Positions 29,410-37,283 of a stretch of 61,175 nt of DNA are shown here, in pieces; position 1 is the first letter of the stretch, and each line of letters begins with the position of its first letter. Below the pieces are notes generated by a model. It searched no databases and had not been told where the DNA came from. It saw only the letters and a list, made by a program, of their open reading frames with translations. Origin of the DNA: an uncultured Lachnospiraceae bacterium (GTDB taxonomy: Bacteria; Bacillota; Clostridia; Lachnospirales; Lachnospiraceae); the NCBI GenBank assembly GCA_902793335.1, contig CADBCZ010000030.1:1-61175 (forward strand), written 5' to 3'. The position numbers and the translations under genes are program-made.

Positions 29410-29577
29410 CTATGCTTTACGAACAACAATTGTCACTTTGAAAACATCTCCATCCACCTGTGCAAACACTTCCCCATCCATTCTTCGCATCAGTTGTCTT
29501 ACTATGAAAAGTCCAATACCGTTTCCCGAAATACCATCGGTATTGCTTCCCCGATAGAAAGAATCGACGTTCTCTGC
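29410..29577 (-). pseudogene. histidine kinase remnant, C-terminal ATP-binding end only
   Basis: In one open frame, about 55 residues read ENVDSFYRGSNTDG then SGNGIGLFIVRQLMRR and finish MDGEVFAQ...VVRKA before TAG at 29410-29412. GNGIGLFI is the G2/G-box of the kinase ATPase domain. Everything upstream (sensor, dimerisation helix, N-box) is gone, and a TAA closes the frame at 29578. It belonged with the response-regulator fragments upstream on the same strand. Confidence 0.8.
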
Positions 29578-29581
29578 TTAC

Positions 29582-30036
29582 CTCGTATTCAATCCTGTAT
29601 CCAACTCCCTAAACAGTGATTATACGTTTTGGCTTCTTAGGATCCTTTTCAATCTTTTCGCGAAGCCACTTAATATGAACAGTAACGGTTTGGATTTCCG
29701 ACTCACTGTCACTACCCCAGATAGTATCAAACAGATACTCTTTTTTTAGAGTCACTCCCTTATTCTCAATCATAAACTTCAACAGTTCAAATTCTTTTGT
29801 AGTGCAGACAACCTCCTTGTCTTTGACATAAAGGGTACCTGTAACTGTATTTAGCTTAAGATCTCCTTCTATAATCGTTTCCTTTGCATATTTTCTCTTA
29901 TTTTTGAACACACCGCAAAGCCGTCGAGCCCCGGAAGCATGATATCTAAAATGATTAAACGCGCACCATATCTGTCAAATAGCTCCAGTGCTTTTTCTCC
30001 ATTGTCCGCTATACTCACCACATAATCATTCTTTCT
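29582..30036 (-). pseudogene. OmpR-type response regulator remnant
   Basis: Two frames carry one protein. 29869-30036 encodes a receiver piece (NDYVVSIADNGEKALELF, then LIILDIMLPGLDGF with the phospho-Asp) without its N-terminal strand. 29609-29911 encodes the winged-helix DNA-binding domain (VVCTTKEFELLKFMIENKG, HIKWLREKIEKDPKKPKRI) in another frame, with about 60 receiver residues deleted at the junction. The conserved ITVWGVGYR end shows TAG in place of the Trp codon (29609-29611), after which GVGYRIEYE is still readable to 29582. So there are at least four lesions; no activity is expected. Confidence 0.85.
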
Positions 30037-30067
30037 TCCTTCAAGACTAATTAAATGAAATATGTAA

Positions 30068-30466
30068 CTACAATTTAAAACCTGTGCCAATAAATTGAGC
30101 GATGTCACGACCGGTGTCATCCACCACGTCAACATTTATTATTATTGAGCTTCTTCCATTCTTCTTAATCATTGACGTAGCTACCAGTTTATCTCCCTTT
30201 GGCGCTCCCAGATAATTAATGCTCACCTGCTGTGCTACTGTCGGCATATGAACAATATTGGAAAGTGTTGCAAATGCAAAATCTGCAAGTGTAAATATAA
30301 CGCCCCCCATAATACCGCCGTTTGCATTCTTATGACTGTCGTCAAGAATTAAGCTACATACACTTTTTTCCTCAGAAAGCTCGTCTAAACGAACGCCGTT
30401 ATCGGTTGCAAATCTATCCTTCTTAAAATATTCTCCAGCTTCTTCTATATCTTTAAATGTTGCCAT
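30068..30466 (-). CDS. PaaI-type hotdog thioesterase
   Basis: 132-residue single hotdog protein. Contains NGGIMGGVIFTLADFAFATLSN, the active-site helix pattern of the PaaI family, and QQVSINYLGAPKGDKLVATS. Cleaves acyl- or aryl-CoA esters; the natural substrate is not evident. ATG at 30466 with GAAAGGAC; a longer in-frame start at 30496 is less likely. Its end abuts the response-regulator relic. Confidence 0.87.
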   Translation of the reverse strand: MATFKDIEEAGEYFKKDRFATDNGVRLDELSEEKSVCSLILDDSHKNANGGIMGGVIFTLADFAFATLSNIVHMPTVAQQVSINYLGAPKGDKLVATSMIKKNGRSSIIINVDVVDDTGRDIAQFIGTGFKL

Positions 30467-30552
30467 TTTTCTGTCCTTTCTACAATACATTTCCATATAA
30501 AAGCACGTTTACCAAGTCATTATAGCATGTACACCTCTTCTTTACAAATTAA

Positions 30553-30584
30553 AAAAGGTGCCGTCTCAATGTGGCAGCACCTTT
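30553..30584 (-). terminator. terminator overlapping the end of the phospholipase-like gene
   Basis: Arms AAGGTGC/GCACCTT with extra partial pairing inside, followed on the minus strand by TTTTTTAATTTG. The upstream arm lies within the last codons of the CDS ending at 30566. Confidence 0.75.
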
Positions 30585-31195
30585 GCATATACATGATGTT
30601 TGGGTTGCATCGACTTCATACACACATGAAGAATAGCAGCCGAAACAGTTGAGCATACACCTACGATGTACTTGCAATCCTGTTCAACATCATGGTGTCC
30701 TCTCTTAATATAATACCTATGTTGTTCATCAATATATTTCATAATATCGGCGACATTGTTAAAACCGGACATATCGTGCAGCTTAATCTGCGCCTTCCAT
30801 TTCTCAACACTCTGCTCATTGAGATTTCTGATATAAGCTCTTAACCTATGCTTCAGCTCTCCCTCATACACACAGTGATCCTTCATGCTTCCCGGATATT
30901 CCTTATTGTGCGGATAAGTAAAATAATCGGCCACATAATGTAGCACTTCTCCAAGTTTCGTATAATACATAGTTGATAACTGTCCCAAATGACTGTATCC
31001 GTTAGTAAGCTTGTTTATCTGTTTCTCAACAAGATGCTTAGTTCCTGAAATCTCATGTCGCTGTGTAAGAAAAGACGGTTTACAATCTGGAAGAATACTT
31101 CCTATATAGAATGCTTTCTTATGCTTGTCAAAGCTACTGATATCTGAAATACTGACAATATGTTTCGCCAACGAAATGTGCGACTTCTTACGCAT
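30566..31195 (-). CDS. zinc-dependent phospholipase C-like protein
   Basis: 209 residues with metal-ligand-type residues in the pattern of the zinc-dependent phospholipase C/S1-P1 nuclease fold: HISLAKHI near the start, IGSILPDCKPSF, RHEISGTKHL, and LGEVLHYVADYFTYPHNKEY (HxxxD). There is no signal peptide, unlike secreted clostridial alpha-toxin, so it is likely an intracellular member of unknown substrate. GGAGG precedes the ATG. Confidence 0.78.
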   Translation of the reverse strand: MRKKSHISLAKHIVSISDISSFDKHKKAFYIGSILPDCKPSFLTQRHEISGTKHLVEKQINKLTNGYSHLGQLSTMYYTKLGEVLHYVADYFTYPHNKEYPGSMKDHCVYEGELKHRLRAYIRNLNEQSVEKWKAQIKLHDMSGFNNVADIMKYIDEQHRYYIKRGHHDVEQDCKYIVGVCSTVSAAILHVCMKSMQPKHHVYAKVLPH

Positions 31196-31360
31196 ATTAT
31201 ACCTCCTTCATAATACTACAGTGTCTAAATTAATACTTATCATTAGAAATCATGCCAGTAAAAAGATTAGTAAAATGAAATCACAAGTATGATATACAAC
31301 TTTATTATGTATAGTTTATCACTATTTATAAAAAATACAATGGAAAAAATCAACAAAAAA

Positions 31361-31394
31361 GGATTCCGCCTGTCATCTATTCAGTGCGGAATCC
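31361..31394 (-). terminator. terminator after the cysteine-rich protein gene
   Basis: Nine-bp perfect stem GGATTCCGC/GCGGAATCC with a 16-nt loop, followed on the minus strand by TTTTTTGTTG. 25 bp past the stop codon. Confidence 0.85.
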
Positions 31395-31419
31395 CTAATT
31401 AATCAGGAGGTCTTATTAT

Positions 31420-32337
31420 TTAATTAACTTCTATCCCCGGCACAGTTTCTACTGTGTCGCAAGCCTGATTACCGCAACCGGGAGTATTACAACTGTTTTT
31501 CAATCTTTCTTCGTAAAACGGCGCGCCGAGGTCTAAAGGTTTGATAGCAAGATCAAGCAGATCACCTGCCACAAACATCATACAATCTGTGTTTTCAGGA
31601 GAGATGATGCTTCCCTTAGGAGTCTCTATTCTGCCCGCACTTGCAACCTTGTAACCGGCATAATACATGCTCTGCAATATAAGAGTCAGTCCAACAGTAG
31701 CTGTACTATCAGTTATATCAAAATCAAGTATCTTCGCTATACCATAAAGATTTAAGCCCTGCTGCAAATAATTATTGCTGTCCAAATACCCTATAAAATT
31801 GATAACCGGTGTAGTCGCAGTCTCTCCTGCAGTATACGAATATCCATACGGTGCGAATATCTCCAGCTCAACCGATGTCGGATTGGTCTCATCATCATAA
31901 GTCGGAGCTGTTGTGTCAGAAGGCAGATAAACCGCTGTCGGATAAATTGTATCGACCAGTCTGCCATTTGCATCATACAGATTAACAGCGAATTCCACAG
32001 TGATATTAGAAAGTGTCACACTATAACAATTCGGTCTTCCGACTAAAGAATCAATCACCACATTTCCATCACCATAGGTATAGGTTGCATTTATTACTTT
32101 TGCAGTCGCACATGTCACCATCGGATATGTAGTTGCCACATCCACACCCAGATCGAAATTCGTACACAGGTTAATTCCAATCTCATCATATACCAGGGGC
32201 GCCATAATAGAAAGTACCTTCGGGTCGGCGCAGATAGGATTAGTACACACATCAAAACATCCGTTTTGGCATGGTGCAATTCCCTGTACGGTCTGACTGG
32301 CAATTTTCGGTCTCTTTGAACATTTACACTTTGCCAT
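31420..32337 (-). CDS. unrecognised protein with cysteine-rich termini
   Basis: 305 residues, not recognised. The N-terminus is rich in cysteine (CKCSKR, then CQNGCFDVCTNPIC) and so is the C-terminus (SCNTPGCGNQAC). Between them is a beta-rich, Thr/Asn/Tyr-rich body with no signal peptide or membrane helix. Cysteine-clustered ends around a beta domain suggest disulfide or metal cross-linking in an assembled structure, for example a spore or surface layer, but this is inference. AAGGAAA precedes the ATG. It is divergent from the coiled-coil gene at 32430, with 92 bp between, and shares an upstream palindromic box with the YjfB-like gene. Confidence 0.7.
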   Translation of the reverse strand: MAKCKCSKRPKIASQTVQGIAPCQNGCFDVCTNPICADPKVLSIMAPLVYDEIGINLCTNFDLGVDVATTYPMVTCATAKVINATYTYGDGNVVIDSLVGRPNCYSVTLSNITVEFAVNLYDANGRLVDTIYPTAVYLPSDTTAPTYDDETNPTSVELEIFAPYGYSYTAGETATTPVINFIGYLDSNNYLQQGLNLYGIAKILDFDITDSTATVGLTLILQSMYYAGYKVASAGRIETPKGSIISPENTDCMMFVAGDLLDLAIKPLDLGAPFYEERLKNSCNTPGCGNQACDTVETVPGIEVN

Positions 32338-32359
32338 AATGCAATTTCCTTATACTTGT

Positions 32360-32384
32360 TTAATAATATTTTATGACATAAAGT
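32360..32384 (-). promoter_or_regulatory. palindromic box in the divergent promoter region, copy 2
   Basis: Minus-strand ACTTTATGTCATAA, 4 nt, TTATTAA, with palindromic core TTATG-N-CATAA; 22 of 25 positions agree with the copy at 18509-18533. It lies 23-47 bp upstream of the cysteine-rich protein gene and 46-70 bp upstream of the plus-strand gene, so it could act on both. Confidence 0.5.
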
Positions 32385-32429
32385 AATAAATGTTACCATA
32401 TAGATAATAAAAAGAATATTTATGAATAA

Positions 32430-33353
32430 ATGGATTATATCTTTAAAACAAACAATAACACGAAACAGATAATCTACACCTTAGGAGATTCTGTGTTGAC
32501 AAGGAGGATTCAGGGACAGTTAATTTCACGCCCCATTTTGCTATCAAAGGATTATTCCTCCTCATTAAATGCAGTCATGACAGACGATGCTCTATACTAC
32601 TCTTATGTCGATATCAATGGTTCTTTATGCGTCAGAATCCCTTCTTTAAAGGAACCGGTTTTCAGATTAGACAACTGCGAAAATCATAAATATCTCAGTC
32701 CTTGTCTCACTTTAATTAACAAACGACTTGTTCTATTATTTTGCGATTGTGTAAATGATATCAAAAAATCCGGCAATACCGTATTAAACGGCAATGATTC
32801 CAGTGAAAACAAATACCGAATCAAGTATGTTATCTCCCCCCAAAAGTCTAATAATGCATTGACATCAGACTTAAATATAAATTTTCCATCTGCTGTGCAA
32901 ATTTCAATCATCAAGACATGTTCTGACATCCTTCTCTGTATATGCTGTGACGGTGAGTTTCATTTATTAAGATTTGCAGATGACTTTAGTATCATTTCAT
33001 ATTGTCCCGATACGCAGAATGTTCTAAAAACTAAAGATGCACAGATTAAGCAGATAGAAGAGAAACTTGCAGATACAAATACACTTATTAAAACTATGAA
33101 AACGGAGATTGCCAACAAAGACATGCAGATTGAAGCTATGAAAAATGAAATCGTAAATAAGGACATATGTCTCGAAACTACAAAAACAGAACTTGTCGGC
33201 AGAGACTCTCAAATTGAGAATATAAAAAAAGAACTCTCAATCAGAAATGCCCAGATTGAAAGTGCTAAAATTCAATATAACGAATTGATGGATGTCGCCA
33301 CAAGATATAAAGACGAAGCCACCAAATGGAGAATGAGACTTGCTTCAAAATAA
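32430..33353 (+). CDS. unrecognised protein with C-terminal 14-residue coiled-coil repeats
   Basis: The only plus-strand gene. 307 residues: an N-terminal beta-rich part (about 1-190; ALYYSYVDINGSLCVRIPSL, LLCICCDGEFHLLRF) with no signal peptide, then from about residue 200 a coiled coil made of near-exact 14-residue units such as TEIANKDMQIEAMK, NEIVNKDICLETTK, TELVGRDSQIENIK and KELSIRNAQIESAK. The N-terminal part looks like repeated blades of a beta-propeller-like sheet, but this is weak. Divergent from the cysteine-rich gene. No function is proposed; assembly or scaffolding is plausible. Confidence 0.7.
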   Translation: MDYIFKTNNNTKQIIYTLGDSVLTRRIQGQLISRPILLSKDYSSSLNAVMTDDALYYSYVDINGSLCVRIPSLKEPVFRLDNCENHKYLSPCLTLINKRLVLLFCDCVNDIKKSGNTVLNGNDSSENKYRIKYVISPQKSNNALTSDLNINFPSAVQISIIKTCSDILLCICCDGEFHLLRFADDFSIISYCPDTQNVLKTKDAQIKQIEEKLADTNTLIKTMKTEIANKDMQIEAMKNEIVNKDICLETTKTELVGRDSQIENIKKELSIRNAQIESAKIQYNELMDVATRYKDEATKWRMRLASK

Positions 33354-33363
33354 AGCAAGTCTC
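33335..33363. terminator. hairpin between convergent genes
   Basis: Eleven-bp perfect stem GAGACTTGCTT/AAGCAAGTCTC across the last codons and stop of the plus-strand gene, just beyond the nadA stop on the other strand. Neither side has a good U-run, so termination is weakly supported. Confidence 0.45.
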
Positions 33364-33380
33364 ACAGTAACATCGTTTAA

Positions 33381-34292
33381 TTACTTTGCAAGCTCCAACA
33401 TTAATTCCAAAGGTTTCTTAGCTGTCTCCATAACATCATCAGGAAGAATAACCTCAGGTTCCATTGTCTCTAAAACATTAAGTACTTTGTCTATTGTTAC
33501 AAGCTTCATGTTAGGACAAAACTGTCTGTGTCCTACTGAATAGAATTTCTTATCCGGATTCTTCTGCATGAGCTCAAAGAAAACTCCCATCTCGGTACAA
33601 ATGATGAATTCCTTCTTGTCACTTGCCGTTGCATAGTCAATTATCTCAGAAGTACTGCCAATAAAATCGGATACCTCTAATACATCCATTGTACACTCAG
33701 GATGTGTGAGAACTTCCGCACCCGGACGTGCTTCCTTTGCCTTAAGTACATCTTCCTTAACAATGCTTTTGTGTACATGACAGAATCCATCATTGAAAAT
33801 GAAATTCTTCTCGGGAAGCTTAGTAGCTATATATCTTCCAAGATTATTATCCGGCACAAAGAATATATTCTTCGCCTTTGTATTACGCACAACATCAAGA
33901 GCATTTGACGAAGTAACACAAACATCCGATACAGATTTAATCTCTGCAGTCGAATTCACATAACAGACTACTGCAAGATCATCATATTCCGCTCTAACCT
34001 GTGCAATCTTCTCCTTTGTCACCATATGTGCCATAGGACAGTCAGCACTTGCATCAACCATTACAACTTTCTTGGACGGATTAAGTAACTTAGCACTCTC
34101 TCCCATAAATGATACACCGGCAAAAAGTATATTGGACTCTTTTACCTTAGTTGCGACCTTCGCCAGGTAGAATGAATCACCCACGTAATCCGCTATCTCC
34201 TGAACTGCACCATCAACATAATAATGGGCAAGTAAAACCACGTCTTTTTCTTTTTTTAATGCCTTAATACGGCTGGTAATCTCTTCGTTCAC
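33381..34292 (-). CDS. nadA: quinolinate synthase
   Basis: [4Fe-4S] enzyme that condenses iminoaspartate with dihydroxyacetone phosphate in de novo NAD synthesis. LAHYYVDGAVQEIADYVGDS start, FAGVSFMGESAKLL, VDASADCPMAHM, LTHPECTMDVLE, and CTEMGVFFELM supply the conserved cysteines. 303 residues. The start codon is GTG with AGGAG upstream. nadB and nadC are not adjacent, which is unusual because the three are often clustered. Confidence 0.95.
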   Translation of the reverse strand: MNEEITSRIKALKKEKDVVLLAHYYVDGAVQEIADYVGDSFYLAKVATKVKESNILFAGVSFMGESAKLLNPSKKVVMVDASADCPMAHMVTKEKIAQVRAEYDDLAVVCYVNSTAEIKSVSDVCVTSSNALDVVRNTKAKNIFFVPDNNLGRYIATKLPEKNFIFNDGFCHVHKSIVKEDVLKAKEARPGAEVLTHPECTMDVLEVSDFIGSTSEIIDYATASDKKEFIICTEMGVFFELMQKNPDKKFYSVGHRQFCPNMKLVTIDKVLNVLETMEPEVILPDDVMETAKKPLELMLELAK

Positions 34293-34385
34293 TGATTATT
34301 TTCTCCTAAATTAGTCTTGTAATGTATAGGTATTTTTATGATAGCACTTTGTACTAATAAATGCAATAAAAAACGTCTTGTCCCC

Positions 34386-35633
34386 CTAGGTCAGGTTCAG
34401 ATCACTTCCCCATTCCAGACTTCTGATTCTGTCGGAAAATAGAAAGCCAAGCGATCCTGCTATAAGAAGTATTCCCGATACTGCTATGACACATGCCGAT
34501 CCTCTTCCGACTCCGATGTCAAATGCACTTCCTATTCCGTCCGCCAGTACCCCGGATAACGCATATGCGGGAATATATCCCAGTTGGGATATAAATCCTA
34601 TAAATCCCCAAACACGTCCCTGCATCTCATTTGGTATATTAGTTCGCGCAAGATAATCAAGGCATGAATTCGCCAGAGGAAGCATTGCGAAAAACAGAAA
34701 GCCAAACGTGCATATTATCATCACATTTTCAGTCAATGAAAACAGAATCATAAAAACCCCGGCCATCATAAGCGACACGGAAAGTACTCTGCTCTGATTC
34801 TTTTTAATCCCGAAAATTCCGGTAAGCAATGCTGTAAAAAGCATTCCTAATGCACAGACAGTTTCGGATATCCCCAGAGTTTTTGCATCTGTAAAGGATA
34901 AAATAAGAGGCTCTGACAAAATCTGTATCACTCCTATGAACATGGATAAAAGAGAAGATATCATGATTAGCTGCATAACCCCTTTTCGGGAATATACCTC
35001 GCTCCACCCCTCCGACAGACTGCGAACAAAGCTTTCTCCCTTTGCTTTTTCCGGTGTAACGATACTCTTTTTTACAAACGCGGTAGTGGCAAACGTCACA
35101 AAAAATGTACATATATCCAAAACAAGAAGAAGCTTTATGTCATACAGTCCAAGCAGAAATCCCGCGATTACCGGAGAAACCAGATATCTGGCGCTGCCCG
35201 AAATAGAGACCAGACCGCTTGCTTTGGTAAACTCTTCTTCCGACAAAATATCCGTAACAGTTGCTCTGTAAGAGGGCTCCAGAAGAGACGAGAATACAGA
35301 GCTTATCAAAACTCCGATACATATCTGAAAAAACGAAGCATCACCCTTCAGCATACTTAACAGTATATACAGAATTCCCAGAGCGGAACAGCCGTCGCCG
35401 ATCATCATCAGCTTTCTTCTGTCGTACATATCGGCAAGAACCCCTGCAGGTACCGACAAAACCAGTGTCGGAAGAAATCCAAGTAAAGTTATAAGAGCCA
35501 TTTGTGCAGCACTGCCGGTTTTATTGTATATATATACTCCCAGTCCAAAGCTCGTAAGCCCACCTCCTATCTGGGATATGAGATCACCGAACCATAGTAC
35601 TATGAATTTTGAAAAACCCGATTCATTTTTCAT
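34386..35633 (-). CDS. major facilitator superfamily (MFS) transporter
   Basis: 415-residue MFS protein with about 12 hydrophobic segments. Motif A-like VPAGVLADMYDRRKLMMIGD between helices 2 and 3, and a second-half GRVWGFIGFISQLGYIP, resemble the MefA/NreB-type efflux group. ATG at 35633 with AAGGAG. It is downstream of a tetR gene on the same strand, and an operator-like sequence nearly identical to one in front of tetR lies upstream; drug efflux is inferred. Confidence 0.9.
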   Translation of the reverse strand: MKNESGFSKFIVLWFGDLISQIGGGLTSFGLGVYIYNKTGSAAQMALITLLGFLPTLVLSVPAGVLADMYDRRKLMMIGDGCSALGILYILLSMLKGDASFFQICIGVLISSVFSSLLEPSYRATVTDILSEEEFTKASGLVSISGSARYLVSPVIAGFLLGLYDIKLLLVLDICTFFVTFATTAFVKKSIVTPEKAKGESFVRSLSEGWSEVYSRKGVMQLIMISSLLSMFIGVIQILSEPLILSFTDAKTLGISETVCALGMLFTALLTGIFGIKKNQSRVLSVSLMMAGVFMILFSLTENVMIICTFGFLFFAMLPLANSCLDYLARTNIPNEMQGRVWGFIGFISQLGYIPAYALSGVLADGIGSAFDIGVGRGSACVIAVSGILLIAGSLGFLFSDRIRSLEWGSDLNLT

Positions 35634-35667
35634 GACACATTCTCCTTTCAAAAAAATATTTACTTAG

Positions 35668-35846
35668 GCGTTTGCGAAACGCTATTTCTTTGTTTTGCTT
35701 TTGTGCATGTTATACAATCCAACGCAGGCACGCTCTCGCTGCTCGTCGCACGCAGCGGTACTACGGCGGCTCGAAAGCACCGTGCTTATGGAATTTGTAT
35801 AACATACACAACGCAATTCACAATTCATAGAGTTTCGCAATTACCT
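35668..35846. repeat. palindromic repeat element, copy A
   Basis: In the leader of the MFS gene. Ends contain GTTTGCGAAAC at the left and GTTTCGCAA at the right, and internal arms GTGCATGTTATACAA and TTGTATAACATACAC pair. Base composition is higher in GC than the flanks. 35764-35844 matches 61058-61138 in inverted orientation at 80 of 81 positions. Looks like a non-coding mobile or extragenic palindromic element. Confidence 0.7.
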
Positions 35847-35880
35847 AAAATATTAACTAGTCAATTGCCTTGTTCGTTCG

Positions 35881-35897
35881 ACCGTCTGCCTGTCGGT
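35881..35897. promoter_or_regulatory. TetR-type operator upstream of the MFS gene
   Basis: ACCGTCTGCCTGTCGGT, an inverted repeat that agrees at 15 of 17 positions with the operator at 36625-36641 in front of tetR. It lies about 250 bp before the MFS ATG; the repeat element at 35668-35846 separates them. Confidence 0.6.
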
Positions 35898-35914
35898 TGA
35901 ACTGTCTTTTAAAA

Positions 35915-35952
35915 GGAAACCTTCATCCAACCTTCCTGAATATAAGGTTTCC
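35915..35952 (-). terminator. terminator after tetR
   Basis: Nine-bp arms GGAAACCTT/AAGGTTTCC, minus strand followed by TTTTAAAAG. 21 bp past the tetR stop, so tetR and the MFS gene are separate transcripts. Confidence 0.65.
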
Positions 35953-35972
35953 CTTTACTTACAATCTCTGTT

Positions 35973-36596
35973 TTATTTAAACAACTTTCTCATTACTTTC
36001 TGGAGACTTCCTTCCCTGGCGCCTAAAAGCTTTTCTGTATTATATAAAAACGCAGTAATCTTCTTTTCCATAGACGAAGAATCCTTTTCATGATAGTCGT
36101 CAAAAGCAATGCTTGAATATAAAAAAAGCATTTCAATTGTTTCAGCCGGATATTTCATGCTGAATAATCCCTGCCTGACTCCTTCTTCTGCAAGTTCAAG
36201 CAATATCGGAACCATCTTGGATGTCAGATTTTCCTGCATCTTCTGATGCATAAGTGCATTCTGCGGCTTATGAACCTCACCTATGATCTCATGCCCTATA
36301 TCAGTCTCTACATTAAGCGATGCTATTGTCATGACAAGCCTGTCGATTACCGGAACAGATGTATCTGCTGCTATCATCTTAGCCTTGGCGATAAGAGAAT
36401 CATTGATTCTTTCTATCATCGCATTAAGAATCTCTTCCTTGGACTTAAAGTGATAATACAACGTCCCTCTTGCAATTCCTACTCTGTCCAGGATATCATT
36501 CGTACTCGTCTTGTCATATCCTTTTGTTACAAAGAGCTCCTCTGCAGCATCAAGGATCTCATTACGTCTTTCGATTGCTTCTTTTACAACTCTCAT
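35973..36596 (-). CDS. TetR-family transcriptional regulator
   Basis: 207 residues. The N-terminal helix-turn-helix reads AAEELFVTKGYDKTSTNDILDRVGIARGTLYYHFKSKEEIL, typical of TetR; the C-terminal domain is the ligand-binding/dimer part and is not closely assignable. AGGTG site upstream. Its own promoter contains a 17-bp operator-like palindrome and a second near-identical copy precedes the neighbouring MFS gene, consistent with autoregulation and control of efflux. Confidence 0.92.
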   Translation of the reverse strand: MRVVKEAIERRNEILDAAEELFVTKGYDKTSTNDILDRVGIARGTLYYHFKSKEEILNAMIERINDSLIAKAKMIAADTSVPVIDRLVMTIASLNVETDIGHEIIGEVHKPQNALMHQKMQENLTSKMVPILLELAEEGVRQGLFSMKYPAETIEMLFLYSSIAFDDYHEKDSSSMEKKITAFLYNTEKLLGAREGSLQKVMRKLFK

Positions 36597-36624
36597 ATAA
36601 TCTTCATCACCTACATTAATTATT

Positions 36625-36641
36625 ACCGACTGACTGTCGGT
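36625..36641. promoter_or_regulatory. TetR-type operator in the tetR promoter
   Basis: ACCGAC-TGACT-GTCGGT perfect inverted repeat, placed 11 bp downstream of the -10 element, so binding would block initiation. Confidence 0.65.
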
Positions 36642-36652
36642 CTATGTCGTAA

Positions 36653-36681
36653 ATAATACCCCTTTTCTTATATATTGTCAA
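36653..36681 (-). promoter_or_regulatory. promoter of tetR
   Basis: Minus-strand TTGACA (36676-36681), 17-bp spacer, TATTAT (36653-36658). About 55 nt before the ATG. Confidence 0.7.
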
Positions 36682-36821
36682 GAGGCATTATCTGAATATT
36701 ATTCCAATTAGGGTACATTAATATTTTAAATCAATGCTCGTTTTAGCTTCAGCTATCTCAGACTTCTTAGTTTTGTCCCACCATTCCTCGATTGTTTTGA
36801 AAGCTTTCGGTATACAAAAAA

Positions 36822-36845
36822 GACCCGGTACTTTCGTACCGAGCC
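36822..36845 (-). terminator. terminator of rplM-rpsI
   Basis: Minus-strand stem GGCTCGGTAC/GTACCGGGTC with a GAAA tetraloop and two G-U pairs, followed by TTTTTTGTA. 25 bp past the rpsI stop. Confidence 0.9.
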
Positions 36846-36870
36846 TTTGAAATCTGCAATAGCAGATTGA

Positions 36871-37266
36871 TTATCTCTTTGAGAACTGTGGAGCACGACG
36901 AGCTGCTTTTAAACCAGGTTTCTTTCTTTCCTTCATACGTGAATCACGTGTGAGGTAACCTGCCTTCTTAAGTGAAGGACGATTCTCAGCATCTGCCTCT
37001 AATAATGCTCTTGAAATACCATGACGGATAGCTCCTGCCTGTCCTGTATATCCACCACCGCGAACATTAACAAGTACATCGAACTTTCCTACTGTATTAG
37101 TAACAACGAATGGCTGATTAACGATGAGCTTTAATGTATCAAGTCCAAAGTAATCTTCCATATCTTTCTTATTGATTGTAATCTTACCTGTACCAGGTGT
37201 TAAGTATACTCTTGCAACACTGCTTTTTCTTCTACCTGTTCCGTAATATCTTGCTGATTTAGCCAC
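36871..37266 (-). CDS. rpsI: 30S ribosomal protein S9
   Basis: 131 residues. Ends [12 protein letters not shown], the conserved basic tail that reaches the tRNA in the P site; contains [12 protein letters not shown] and [20 protein letters not shown] start at the GTG (37266): the AAGGAGG ribosome-binding site is inside the six extra codons read from an upstream ATG at 37284. Follows rplM. Confidence 0.96.
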   Translation of the reverse strand: MAKSARYYGTGRRKSSVARVYLTPGTGKITINKKDMEDYFGLDTLKLIVNQPFVVTNTVGKFDVLVNVRGGGYTGQAGAIRHGISRALLEADAENRPSLKKAGYLTRDSRMKERKKPGLKAARRAPQFSKR

Positions 37267-37283
37267 TACTTTGTCCTCCTTCA

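Noticed and set aside
33060-33310. Repeats in the coiled-coil gene as a CRISPR array
   Set aside because: The units are adjacent protein-coding 42-bp repeats without spacers.
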